A DNA stretch of 47,074 bases from a bacterium. Its GTDB lineage: Bacteria; Verrucomicrobiota; Kiritimatiellia; CAIKKV01; CAIYGI01. Location: positions 1 to 47,074 of the forward strand of contig JANYBP010000121.1 in NCBI GenBank assembly GCA_025360745.1. The letters run 5' to 3'. A model generated the notes under the pieces. The model ran no database searches, was not told where the DNA came from, and saw nothing but the letters and a program-made list of their open reading frames with translations. The translations under genes were made by a program, and so were the position numbers. Shown here piece by piece: positions 10,101-17,131 of the stretch (its first letter is position 1; the number at the start of each line of letters is the position of its first letter).

Positions 10101-10664
10101 CGCAATGAATTCGCCATAAAGACCAGGCGTAAATGTGCGGTTCTCGCCGATATCAGGCAAGTCATCGAAAAACGCCTGGCCGCAATGCTCGCGAAGAACC
10201 CACAACGCATGGATTTCTACGCCAAATATCAGGCGATCGTCGCCGCCTACAATCGGGAGAAGGACCGCGCGACAGTTGAGCAGACCTTCGCCGACCTCCT
10301 CGATCTGGCCGCGAAACTCGACGTCGAACAGAAACGCGCCATACAGGAGGGATTGTCAGAAGACGAACTGGCCCTCTTTGACCTTCTACAAAAGGACAAA
10401 CTCAACAAGACCGCCCGCGAACGAGTCAAGCAGGCATCCCGGCAACTCCTTAACTCCCTGACCACGATCCTTGCGTCCATGCAACAATGGACGGCCAAGG
10501 AACGCACCCAGGCCGATGTAAAGACACTCATCCTTGACCAACTTTACGAAGCCCTGCCCATTCCGCCCTTTACCGAACAGGAAACCGACGACGCCGCCGC
10601 CCGCATCTACGACTACGTCTGGCAACGCTGCACGGCCGGCCAAACTTTCATAAACGTCAAATAA
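7101..10664 (+). CDS. hsdR: Type I restriction endonuclease subunit HsdR
   Basis: HsdR is the ATP-driven translocase and nuclease of the type I complex. The 1187-aa protein has, in order, a PD-(D/E)XK nuclease (D177, E191-L-K193 in IVFIELKAVYRN), a superfamily 2 helicase with Walker A G399-S-G-K-S403 and the D498-E-A-H501 box, a TGTP motif near 524, and a helical C-terminal region like DUF3387 (about 890-1180). It starts six bases after the DUF262 gene, so it closes the operon. Residues about 38-64 (TPPPSPDAARHPLPLGEGRG and onward) look like a translated intergenic palindromic repeat inserted in frame before the family segment DLGRASERDIILTR. The insertion lies outside the catalytic motifs, so the enzyme may still work. 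Confidence 0.94.
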   Translation: MAFTGINSEDRLVQQTFADHLRDCLKWDSVYAYNTEVFGTPPPSPDAARHPLPLGEGRGEGVVCDLGRASERDIILTRDLRAAVQLLNPELPPTAIEDVVQTLTTYDFSRSTLQHNREFYRLIRDGVPVTWRNTAGELCKKKAYIIDFREPGNNRFLAVRELKIQGLRTPHYNRRADLVCFVNGIPIVFIELKAVYRNIRAGFDGNLSDYADTIPHAFYHNAFLVVSNGDKALYGSITSQWKHFSEWKRQDEKDKGDLDARVLLDGMLEKSRLLDLVENFILYDDSRAGGTRKIVARNHQVLGVNRAVASVVRQEQLKREYPERLVIRPTFKTQEPAPVTHLFIGDEEQLQRAAETTADDSLGFQRKLDKKPSAKLILPLVERAHPELGRLGVFWHTQGSGKSYSMLFFAEKVRRTIPDNFTFLVMTDREDLDDQIHRTFIGCGVADESTPRAANGKQLKRLLEEDHRYIFSLIHKFNQDVAPGRPYTRRDNIIVISDEAHRTQVGRLARNMRMALPNACFIGFTGTPLFKNDELTRRIFGDYISRYDFNRSEEDGSTVKLVYENRGEKLGIAHLDLNDRIAAKIEEAELNPVQQAHLERLLGQDYEVITADDRLVKLAEDFVEHCSKRWQSGKSMLICIDKVTCARMHQCILPLWQEKIGALQDDADQMATAMTAATDPEEKEKLENAWDKLRERIAWMKSTLIHIIISDGQNEVKDFKKWNFDIRPHRAMIKQGFETADGKRIPVDAAFKDPEHPFRIAIVCAMWLTGFDVECLSTLYIDKPMRAHNLMQAIARANRVYGDKVCGVIVDYNGVLKSIRAALAQYALGDPEEPKGGGIGDRPGGGKVRTPDVVTPIEKLLASLLDALNHAEKFLFDHGFDVARLRGAHGFNRIAALRDATDALYASDETKRRFEIMAREVFSRFKTIITEPAVYAYAERHDNIEAIYKKLEENRDLADVTEVLKELHKIVNEAIRAQEPGGDQATGLTVDLSKIDFVKLRNEFAIKTRRKCAVLADIRQVIEKRLAAMLAKNPQRMDFYAKYQAIVAAYNREKDRATVEQTFADLLDLAAKLDVEQKRAIQEGLSEDELALFDLLQKDKLNKTARERVKQASRQLLNSLTTILASMQQWTAKERTQADVKTLILDQLYEALPIPPFTEQETDDAAARIYDYVWQRCTAGQTFINVK
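7205..7280. repeat. Palindromic repeat inserted in frame within hsdR
   Basis: Two hairpins lie inside the hsdR reading frame. One has perfect 10-base arms at 7205-7214 and 7216-7225. The other has 10-base arms at 7250-7259 and 7261-7270, followed by a GGGGTGAGGGTG tail. The GGGAGAGGG/CCCTCTCCC type of palindrome with GGTGAGGG flanks is, as I recall it, a common intergenic repeat in many bacteria. Here it encodes roughly 25 Pro/Gly/Arg-rich residues that the HsdR family does not need. Confidence 0.75.
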
Positions 10665-10842
10665 ACCGGCTGGAGGCGCAGGGTCGGGCCTTGTTTAGTG
10701 AATAACGAATTGCCAGCCCATCCGAGGTGAACAAAGACCATGGAACCTAAACCGCCCACCAAACGCCGCTGTTGCAAACCTCCGCAAACTGTTGGATATT
10801 GGCGTGACTCAGACAAGAAGTGAATCGGCAGGGCAAGAATCC

Positions 10843-12657
10843 ATGAAGACACGCGTCGCCCTTCTCGGGCTCATAGCGTTCGTAGTCATTCTGGCCGTAA
10901 CCGTCTGGCGCAGTTCACCACGCCACCAGACCGCACAACCGCCATCGCCCGACAAACAAACCCAGCGCGCCGTCGCCCCTCAAATAACAGAACATCCCCT
11001 TGGGCCGCCAGGTCACGGTGCCGCCAAGGCTGCCAACGGCACCAACACCGCACCGAACGACTCACAAGCAAGACTCCGCTCCTTGGCAGAACTCTACACC
11101 CGGCTCGAAAAAGAGGGGTGCCTGCCAATGAGCCCATTCTGTGTTCGCAGAAAGGTCGCTTTTCATAAACTATGGAACGAACTACGCCTCGAACCCACTT
11201 CCGGCGATCCGCCTTTTTTTGAGTTCATCGAGTTGGTCAAACACGTTGAAGGTAATCAAGGCGAAGGGACCCCTTATGCTTGGCACGAAGCAGAAGCGTT
11301 GCGCCAGTCTGTTGATAGTGTACTTACACCTGATGACTTTGGTGCGCAATGGTTCTACCTCGCGGACCGCGCATTGCCCGAAGAAGGAGAGATGCTGGCA
11401 AAAAGATTGGTGCGCCGCCGTGAAGGACAGCGCCAGGTATTGCTAGCGGCCCGCGATTACGAATCACTCGCCCGATTGCTGTTGCCGGTGTTTGAAGTGG
11501 ACACGCCAAATTTATTGATGCCTGTGGCGCGACTTCAAGAACTACTTGGAGAAGGTGCACACCTAATCGGCGCGGGATTGCTAGACGTGGTGAAGTCACA
11601 GGAAGGTTGCGTTGTCCAGGCCAAGGTCATCGGTTTGATGGGTACGTTGCTTGCCGCGCGCGATTATCTCCGCAAGAATCCGGGCGCGTTGCTCGTTTCC
11701 ACGGATTCCCAACTCGCACGCACCTGGCTTCGTCTCGGTACGCAAGGCGACCGATGCGATTTGCTCGCCGTGCGAGAGGACGGTGCAAAACTGGTGGTCG
11801 AATGTATAGAGGTTAAAACGACCAAAGGAAAACCTCGAACGCAAATTGAACCCGAAATTGGCAAAGCGTGCGAACAGCTTGCCGCAACGCTCGCGGCGGT
11901 TCGCGAAGGAGTTGGTGACACCAGCGCTTCCGATGCAGCAGGTCAGTATTTGGCAGCACCTCGAAACGAAATGTTGAAGGAAGTTCTCGTTCAAGGCTGT
12001 ATGGGACGATTCGCGTCCAAAGAAGTACGCGAACGCTGGGCAGGTTGGCTTGTTCGACTGTTCGGCTCAATGCCGGAAATACCGCAAATGCTTGGCAGCG
12101 TCGTTGACGTTGCGCTTGGCAGTGCGGAAGAGACCCAGTCCGAAAACGTCGGTAGAGATGGGCTCACAGTGACCCTAAAGCATTTGAACGAAGTTGACGT
12201 TCAACGATTGCTTGAACCGCCGTCTGTGTCGGATGAAGGCGGGGAATCACAGTCCCATAGTGACGCACCAAAAGATTCAGGAAGGACTGGAACTGCGTCC
12301 ACCACTACGCCGCGTTGCAATGGAACTACCGAACCGCAACCGCCGCGCAGACAAGCGCCATCCAAGCCAGCGATGCAGTCTGTCGCGCAAGTTGTAACGC
12401 AGGTCGCAAAACCTACCAACGACCGACAGGGTGACACTCAGCCCTTTTGGCCGCCTGGCGAGAACGTCTTTGGCCTCATCGGACAGGAAGCTGCCGCCAA
12501 CAAGCTTCACAACAAAGCCGAACTCGCACGCGGCACGGGGCGCCGTTTCACCGACACTTTGTTTATCGGATCTGCTGGCGTCGGCAAGAGCAGCATGGCC
12601 CGTGCGGTTGCCAAACTATTGTTATCTGAAGCCCCCGTGTTTTTTTTCAGGGAGTGA
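10843..12657 (+). CDS. N-terminal part of a frameshifted membrane-anchored PD-(D/E)XK / RuvB-like AAA+ protein
   Basis: This frame encodes 604 aa. A single membrane helix (about 4-22) follows MKTR, then a Pro/Thr/Ala-rich linker. A globular region of about 300 aa contains a PD-(D/E)XK-like core: D306 in CDLLAV and E323-V-K325 in VVECIEVKTT. A second low-complexity linker (about 455-530) leads to the start of an AAA+ domain with Walker A G576-S-A-G-V-G-K582-S. The frame stops right after the Walker A helix, at a run of eight T (12640-12647). The missing Walker B, arginine finger and winged helix continue in the next frame. Without one T the protein would be about 871 aa. TTG 10792 is an alternative start, but ATG 10843 puts the membrane helix at the N-terminus. 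The layout fits a defence protein; I know no named family with this full architecture. Confidence 0.75.
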   Translation: MKTRVALLGLIAFVVILAVTVWRSSPRHQTAQPPSPDKQTQRAVAPQITEHPLGPPGHGAAKAANGTNTAPNDSQARLRSLAELYTRLEKEGCLPMSPFCVRRKVAFHKLWNELRLEPTSGDPPFFEFIELVKHVEGNQGEGTPYAWHEAEALRQSVDSVLTPDDFGAQWFYLADRALPEEGEMLAKRLVRRREGQRQVLLAARDYESLARLLLPVFEVDTPNLLMPVARLQELLGEGAHLIGAGLLDVVKSQEGCVVQAKVIGLMGTLLAARDYLRKNPGALLVSTDSQLARTWLRLGTQGDRCDLLAVREDGAKLVVECIEVKTTKGKPRTQIEPEIGKACEQLAATLAAVREGVGDTSASDAAGQYLAAPRNEMLKEVLVQGCMGRFASKEVRERWAGWLVRLFGSMPEIPQMLGSVVDVALGSAEETQSENVGRDGLTVTLKHLNEVDVQRLLEPPSVSDEGGESQSHSDAPKDSGRTGTASTTTPRCNGTTEPQPPRRQAPSKPAMQSVAQVVTQVAKPTNDRQGDTQPFWPPGENVFGLIGQEAAANKLHNKAELARGTGRRFTDTLFIGSAGVGKSSMARAVAKLLLSEAPVFFFRE

Positions 12658-13459
12658 CTTGCCGCAACCCAGAGCCTTGATTGAGAAACTTCGCGAACAG
12701 GGCAAAGTACCAGGGCGCGCGCGAGGTCGAGTGCGGGTTGGCAAATGCCTGGTGTTCATTGATGAAGTTCACGCTTTGGCAAAATCCACAGCAACTGCGC
12801 TTTTAAGTGCAATGGATGACGCCCGCATCGCGACAATCGGTGGCGTGGAATACGATTTTGGCGACGTAGTATTCATCGCTGCGACCACTGACAAGGGGTT
12901 GCTGACTGACGCCTTCGTCAGCCGGATGGACATCATCCCGCTCGCAGCCTATTCGCTCGTTGAACTTGCGGGGATCATTTGTTTCCATGCGCGCGCCCTG
13001 TTTGGTGGCTACGAACTTCAGCGAGAAGTCTGCATTGAGGTTGCCGCACGAAGTCGCTGCAACCCACGCCGTGCCGTGCGTAGCTTGGAAAACGACCTTC
13101 TCGCTGAGTTCTATAACAAGTTGCCTGCTGCACAACGTCGTCAAAAGAATGCCGAGAGCGCGGCTGCCGCCTTGATGACAGCCCGAGCCGTCGCCGCCTA
13201 CTACGATGGTCTTGGCGTTGACCTCAATGGACTTGACGACCTTGGACGAAAGACCTTGGCATATTTGAAGACGCACGGTGCATCACCGGAAGACCGTCTT
13301 TGTCGCGGATTGCGGATCAGCAATCGCGGTGATTTCGTGGAACTCATCGAATACCTCACGCGCCTTGGCCTGATTAACACGGGCCATCAAGGTCGCCAAC
13401 TCACAGCCGAAGGACGGCGATACCTGAATGAACCGAGTAGTTTGCGAGAACGCATTTAA
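12602..13459 (+). CDS. C-terminal part of the frameshifted RuvB-like AAA+ protein
   Basis: This frame continues the preceding gene after the T8 run; meaningful coding starts near 12648. It holds the rest of a RuvB-like ATPase: Walker B L-V-F-I-D-E-V-H, sensor I AATTDKG, and an arginine-finger-like DAFVSRMD. A lid follows with the helix NPRRAVRSLENDL. The C-terminal winged helix runs from GLDDLGRKTLAYLKTHG to LTRLGLINTGHQGRQLTAEG and parallels the RuvB DNA-binding domain. RuvB proteins are hexameric motors moving DNA; here the motor would be tied to a membrane-anchored nuclease-like half. GTG 12602 or TTG 12659 could start a separate polypeptide, but it would lack Walker A, so I read it as one broken or shifted gene. 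Confidence 0.75.
   Translation: MRLPNYCYLKPPCFFSGSDLPQPRALIEKLREQGKVPGRARGRVRVGKCLVFIDEVHALAKSTATALLSAMDDARIATIGGVEYDFGDVVFIAATTDKGLLTDAFVSRMDIIPLAAYSLVELAGIICFHARALFGGYELQREVCIEVAARSRCNPRRAVRSLENDLLAEFYNKLPAAQRRQKNAESAAAALMTARAVAAYYDGLGVDLNGLDDLGRKTLAYLKTHGASPEDRLCRGLRISNRGDFVELIEYLTRLGLINTGHQGRQLTAEGRRYLNEPSSLRERI
12640..12647 (+). other. Eight-T run at a reading-frame break
   Basis: Frame 1 upstream and frame 2 downstream of this run both match one RuvB-like domain. Removing one T joins them exactly, giving V-F-F-S-G-S-D-L. Candidate causes are a homopolymer sequencing error, a true frameshift mutation, phase variation by slippage, or ribosomal frameshifting. Confidence 0.85.
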
Positions 13460-13624
13460 CGCGGAATGTTAGTGGCATAACGCGTAAATTATGGACAATA
13501 GTATTGGAAAAAAGCCATGAGCAATGGAAAGGGAGAGAACATCAAAGTATAACCAAGGCAATTGCGTATGCAGACAAGCGCAATCTAACCGCGGTGTCCC
13601 AGGGTTGTCGGAACAGACTTGCGT

Positions 13625-13667
13625 GTGAGAAAGAGTGTCAGCCCTAGTGAGAAAAAGTGTCAGTCCT
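13625..13667. repeat. Two direct copies of a 21-bp repeat
   Basis: Copies at 13625-13645 and 13647-13667 (GTGAGAAA, G/A, AGTGTCAG, C/T, CCT) differ at two positions and are one base apart. They lie just downstream of the SLOG gene's stop and after the AAA+ gene. They might be a remnant of an insertion-sequence end or protein-binding sites; no transposase is nearby. Confidence 0.7.
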
Positions 13668-13671
13668 GTAT

Positions 13672-14319
13672 TTAGTGTTTAGCGAACTCCCACGTCTGCC
13701 AAATCGCGTGAACAACAACCGGAACTTGCCGCTCCATGCAAACCCGGATCGTGTGACCGGTTCCGCCGGCCAGCGGATTGGCCTCGTTCACGTAGAAGAT
13801 TCCGGCTGTCGCCGGCAACAACCCGGCTTCCGGCGCGCCAATGACCTTTAGCGTGTCACGCAGCAGATAGGCCGCCTTTGCGCCCACAGGTCCCTTGGCG
13901 CCGCGAACCCGGTATGCTTCAACCAAACCCTTCAAATCAGGCGACGACCGAACCGTGTATTCGCCGACGGGGCCCTCGCCGACATGCGCCAACCGATCCA
14001 GCGCCACACTCCGGCCATCCGCATGCCGCCACTTCCGCCCCATACCCCCATGGGTAACGACATATTCCATGCGGGTGGGATTCACCGCCGTTACGCCCTC
14101 AGCGAACGCCGTATCGCTCCCTTCGGCATTGCCAGACCGGAAAACGCACCCAGGCAACCGCTCCGCCAGTAACCGCCCCATGCCGACCACCGCCGCCCGG
14201 TCCTCGTCAGGCAACGCCCGGATGCCCTCCACCAACAGAACCGGCCGCTCGTGCTTCGCCAGCACGGCGACCAGGTCCGCCAACTTCCGAATCTCATGCG
14301 CCTGGTAAGTGTTACTCAT
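13672..14319 (-). CDS. SLOG-superfamily (DprA/LOG-like Rossmann) protein
   Basis: The 215-aa protein carries the SLOG-type glycine-rich nucleotide-binding motif at 61-75 (R-S-G-N-A-E-G-S-D-T-A-F). A second characteristic segment near 181-203 (NPLAGGTGHTIRVCMERQVP) is followed by a hydrophobic strand. SLOG proteins bind nucleotide-derived ligands or DNA; several stand-alone members are proposed sensors in defence and conflict systems. ATG 14319 was preferred to an upstream start at 14349, because homology-like sequence begins there. It converges on the AAA+ gene and diverges from the nucleotidyltransferase gene. I cannot assign a specific ligand or partner. Confidence 0.65.
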   Translation of the reverse strand: MSNTYQAHEIRKLADLVAVLAKHERPVLLVEGIRALPDEDRAAVVGMGRLLAERLPGCVFRSGNAEGSDTAFAEGVTAVNPTRMEYVVTHGGMGRKWRHADGRSVALDRLAHVGEGPVGEYTVRSSPDLKGLVEAYRVRGAKGPVGAKAAYLLRDTLKVIGAPEAGLLPATAGIFYVNEANPLAGGTGHTIRVCMERQVPVVVHAIWQTWEFAKH

Positions 14320-14459
14320 ATAGCGCCAGTCTGCTTCTGAACCGCCCACGAATCAACTTGCCAACGTCCCGCTGTTCACTGATTACCATTCGCCACCTCC
14401 CGCCCGCCCGCTTCTTGACACGGCTGGGCAAAGGATTGCACGCATGCCGCGCTTATGCC

Positions 14460-14789
14460 ATGATTGAATTCATGGTCGCCGTCAACGAAATCAAATCCTT
14501 CTGCCAACGCCTGGCCGACGAATACCGGCCCAGTCGGATTGTATTGTTCGGATCCTATGCGGAAGGCCAGCCTCGTCCGGATTCCGACGTGGATCTGCTG
14601 GTGGTTATGCCGTTCAAAGGAAGCGGCGTCAGCAAAGCTGCCGAAATGATCCGGAAATTAGTCCCGTCATTTGCCGTGGATTTAGTCATCCGGACGCCGG
14701 CCGATATCGAACGCCGTCTGGCCATGAACGATTTTTTCCTCAAAGAAGCCACACAGGGAAGACTGTTGTATGAAGCCCCTGACGCTTGA
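14460..14789 (+). CDS. MNT-type nucleotidyltransferase (antitoxin-like)
   Basis: This is a minimal nucleotidyltransferase of about 109 aa. The hallmark G-S-x10-D-x-D is intact (GSYAEGQPRPDSDVDLLV), followed by the third-acidic-residue region FAVDLVIRTPADIERR. In characterised MntA/HepT pairs such a protein neutralises a HEPN RNase by adding AMP groups. The next gene encodes a HEPN protein and overlaps this one by 20 bases, as expected for a two-gene module. ATG 14460 is used; ATG 14472 (MVAVNEIK) is equally plausible since neither has a clear ribosome-binding site. Pairs like this are frequent cargo of integrated elements. Confidence 0.85.
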   Translation: MIEFMVAVNEIKSFCQRLADEYRPSRIVLFGSYAEGQPRPDSDVDLLVVMPFKGSGVSKAAEMIRKLVPSFAVDLVIRTPADIERRLAMNDFFLKEATQGRLLYEAPDA

Positions 14790-15150
14790 ATGGATCGCCA
14801 AGGCTGAGGGGGATTACCGAACGGCATGCCGCGAATGGCGTGTGCGGCGCCTGCCGAACTATGACGCTGTGTGTTTTCACACCCAGCAGGCAACCGAGAA
14901 GTACCTGAAGGCACGCCTGCAGGAGGCGAATATTGCCTTTGAGAAGACGCACAACCTGATCCGATTACTCGATCTCGTCCTGGCCGTGGAACCAACGTGG
15001 GATGCATTCCGTCCTGATCTCGGCGTACTCAACCAATTTGCGGTTGCGTTTCGATATCCCGGCGAGTCGGCTCAGAAAACCAATGCTGCCCAGGCGATGA
15101 AAATCTGTAAGGCTCTGCGTGGGGAAGTGCGCGCTGTTTTATGCCTGTAA
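14770..15150 (+). CDS. HEPN-domain protein paired with MNT nucleotidyltransferase
   Basis: The 126-aa, all-helical HEPN protein has the family segments HTQQATEKYLKARL (about 37-50), THNLIRLLDLV and FRYPGE near the C-terminus. HEPN partners of MNT enzymes are usually RNase toxins with an R-x4-6-H motif. I do not see that motif here, so it may be a catalytically silent subclass or use other residues. AGGGAAG lies upstream of ATG 14770, which is inside the MNT gene, so the two are co-translated. It ends 23 bases before the convergent integrase stop. Confidence 0.85.
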   Translation: MKPLTLEWIAKAEGDYRTACREWRVRRLPNYDAVCFHTQQATEKYLKARLQEANIAFEKTHNLIRLLDLVLAVEPTWDAFRPDLGVLNQFAVAFRYPGESAQKTNAAQAMKICKALRGEVRAVLCL

Positions 15151-15173
15151 GCACTCCGCCCTCCGATTTCTGA

Positions 15174-16874
15174 TTAGCGCATCTCCCGCAGCACACGCCC
15201 GTCAATCCACTCCTTCGCCTGCCGAACCAGTGCTACAGCCTCGCTCGCATTCAGCCGGAAGTTTTTCGGCGTCAACGCCGCCAACTTCCCCAACGCCGCG
15301 CACAGCAACTCGCTGGGTCCAGGGGCTTCGGCATACTCCACATCGCCCGCGAGCAGACGGGCGGGGGCCGAAACGAGCATGCCCGGCATGGCTTTCTCAA
15401 TCGCTTTGCGGAAGTCCTCACGGCCGGGCCGGAAGTAGTGCTTCAGCACGACATCCACCGTGTGATGACCTGTCACGCGAGTCACGAGTTCCATCGGCAC
15501 ACCGGCCGCCAGCGCCAGCGTGATCCAGGTCACCCGGAAACTGTGGAAGTCCCGGACCGATACCCGCCGCTGTCCGGCGCCGCGCGCGGTCGTAACTTCG
15601 CCCAACTGCTTCGCCCGCACCTGGACCAGCGCGGCGGCCTCATCCCGTTTCACCCGCAACCCCGTCCGCTCCTCGATCTCACTCAGGTAAACCGAAACCG
15701 ACGACTTACTGATTTCCATCTGACGTGCCACCGCCGACACCGTCGCCCCGTTCACGTACAAACCGAACGCCTCGATCATCCGCGCGCGCTTATCCGCCTC
15801 GATTACGCCGGCGGGCAGTGCGTTCAGAACAGTCAAAACGCGCTCCTGCAACTCCGCAACTGGGAGTAGGGGACGTTCATCGACCGCTGCGGGCTCTTTC
15901 TGGTTCTGGGCTTCCGCGTCCACATCGTAAAAACCGGCGCGTTCGAACATCTTGCGGACCCGGTAAGTCACGCCGGTGTTATTCCGCTGGTACATCGCCG
16001 CCTGTTCTGGGAAAACGAACTCTGACCGGTTCCCCAGGTGTTTCTCAATCTCCTGTCGCAGCAGGGCGAACATTGGGATTTCCGCCGTCTCGCCTGTCTT
16101 CGCTGTTTTCACCCGCACGAAATCCGATTTCAGGTCCACGTCCGTCCAACGCAGAGTACAGCAGTCGCCCAACCGCATCGCCGTACTGACACTGGCGATG
16201 ACAATCGGCCGCACGAAATCGTCGTCCGCGGCCGCGTCCAGGATCGCCTTCAGTTCCACCTGACTAAACGGCTTCCGGTGCACCATGTCCACGTCCTTCA
16301 TCGGGATTCCGTCAAAAGGGTTGACGGCCATGTCCGCCTTCGCCGCCAACTTCCGGAAGGCCGACTTCAGCACCACCAAGGCCCCGTTCACCGTTCGCCC
16401 TGAGAACCCGTTCAATTCCTCCTTGCGAAGGAATTCCAGCGCCATGGCCGATGTCACCTCCGACATCGTAACGACCGTCGGGTACTTTTCTCGCATGAAG
16501 GCCAGGAAACGTCCGATGCGCGCCTTCGCCGTGGCCAGATAATTATCCTCGACCGACCGCTTCCGGGGCAGGTTCACCCATTCCTCAGCGAGATTTTCGA
16601 GCGGGATCGACACGATCTTCCGCCCCGTGCGGATCCTATGCAACTGCTGGACATACTCCGCCGCCCGCCGATTCCCGGCGACCTCTGAGGTCAAATTCTC
16701 GAACGCCGCCAGCGCCTTATCCCGAGACCGCTCGAACGTCCGGTCGCCCTCCTTCATCCCATCTGCCGGTCGTACCCCGAGCACCTTCACCTTCAGGTTG
16801 ACGCAGCGCAACTTCCCATTGACCATAAACCGGCCGTACCACCACTGACTCGACTTGCGCATTTCCAAGGACAT
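15174..16874 (-). CDS. Tyrosine recombinase/integrase with an inserted helix-turn-helix segment
   Basis: This 566-aa site-specific recombinase probably moves the island. The catalytic set is visible: R234 (TAMRLGD), K259 (TAKTGE), H444-x-x-R447 (DFHSFR), H470/H471 (TGHH) and the nucleophile Y480 (LKHYFRPG). A SAM-like core-binding domain spans about 92-185. Between the K and H-x-x-R boxes is an extra segment of roughly 110 aa (about 325-435) with an apparent helix-turn-helix (TVSAVARQMEISKSSVSVYL), and there is about 60 aa after the usual end. GGGAGG precedes ATG 16874. The gene is about 155 bases from a truncated tRNA-Arg, the usual place for an integrase next to its attachment site. Confidence 0.92.
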   Translation of the reverse strand: MSLEMRKSSQWWYGRFMVNGKLRCVNLKVKVLGVRPADGMKEGDRTFERSRDKALAAFENLTSEVAGNRRAAEYVQQLHRIRTGRKIVSIPLENLAEEWVNLPRKRSVEDNYLATAKARIGRFLAFMREKYPTVVTMSEVTSAMALEFLRKEELNGFSGRTVNGALVVLKSAFRKLAAKADMAVNPFDGIPMKDVDMVHRKPFSQVELKAILDAAADDDFVRPIVIASVSTAMRLGDCCTLRWTDVDLKSDFVRVKTAKTGETAEIPMFALLRQEIEKHLGNRSEFVFPEQAAMYQRNNTGVTYRVRKMFERAGFYDVDAEAQNQKEPAAVDERPLLPVAELQERVLTVLNALPAGVIEADKRARMIEAFGLYVNGATVSAVARQMEISKSSVSVYLSEIEERTGLRVKRDEAAALVQVRAKQLGEVTTARGAGQRRVSVRDFHSFRVTWITLALAAGVPMELVTRVTGHHTVDVVLKHYFRPGREDFRKAIEKAMPGMLVSAPARLLAGDVEYAEAPGPSELLCAALGKLAALTPKNFRLNASEAVALVRQAKEWIDGRVLREMR

Positions 16875-17030
16875 GGTTAATATTCCTCCCGTGAAACCGC
16901 ATTTCGCAATCTCATGTTACGCCAAGCAGTCCCACGCCACCCACCATACCCCCGACCGGTCCAAAATGCAAACAAAATGCAAACAAATTGTATAATTTTT
17001 AATATTTCCTAACAAAACACTCAAATCAGA

Positions 17031-17080
17031 TCGGTTTCCTAAACCGCAGGTCGCGCGTTCGAGCCGCGCCCGGGGCGCCA
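17031..17080 (+). other. Orphan 3' part of tRNA-Arg(CCT): probable attachment site and island boundary
   Basis: The sequence folds as the 3' part of a tRNA. The anticodon arm is TCGGT-TTCCTAA-ACCGC with anticodon CCT and one mismatched stem pair. A T arm GCGCG-TTCGAGC-CGCGC, the acceptor strand CCGGGGC, G73 and CCA follow. No D arm or 5' acceptor strand (expected GCCCCGG) lies upstream; that DNA is A+T-rich and belongs to the integrase end. G+C-rich chromosome starts immediately after. This is what integration into the 3' end of a tRNA leaves at one side of an element; the intact tRNA should be at the other end, outside the window. Confidence 0.85.
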
Positions 17081-17131
17081 TTCGGGCCTGGCGCCGTTGT
17101 GCCGTCCGGGCCTGATTCCTGGTAATTCGTC

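Noticed and set aside
364-13459. BREX, DISARM or Dnd system
   Set aside because: No PglX/PglZ, DrmA/DrmB or DndB-E features are seen; the methylase, specificity and helicase genes are those of a type I system.
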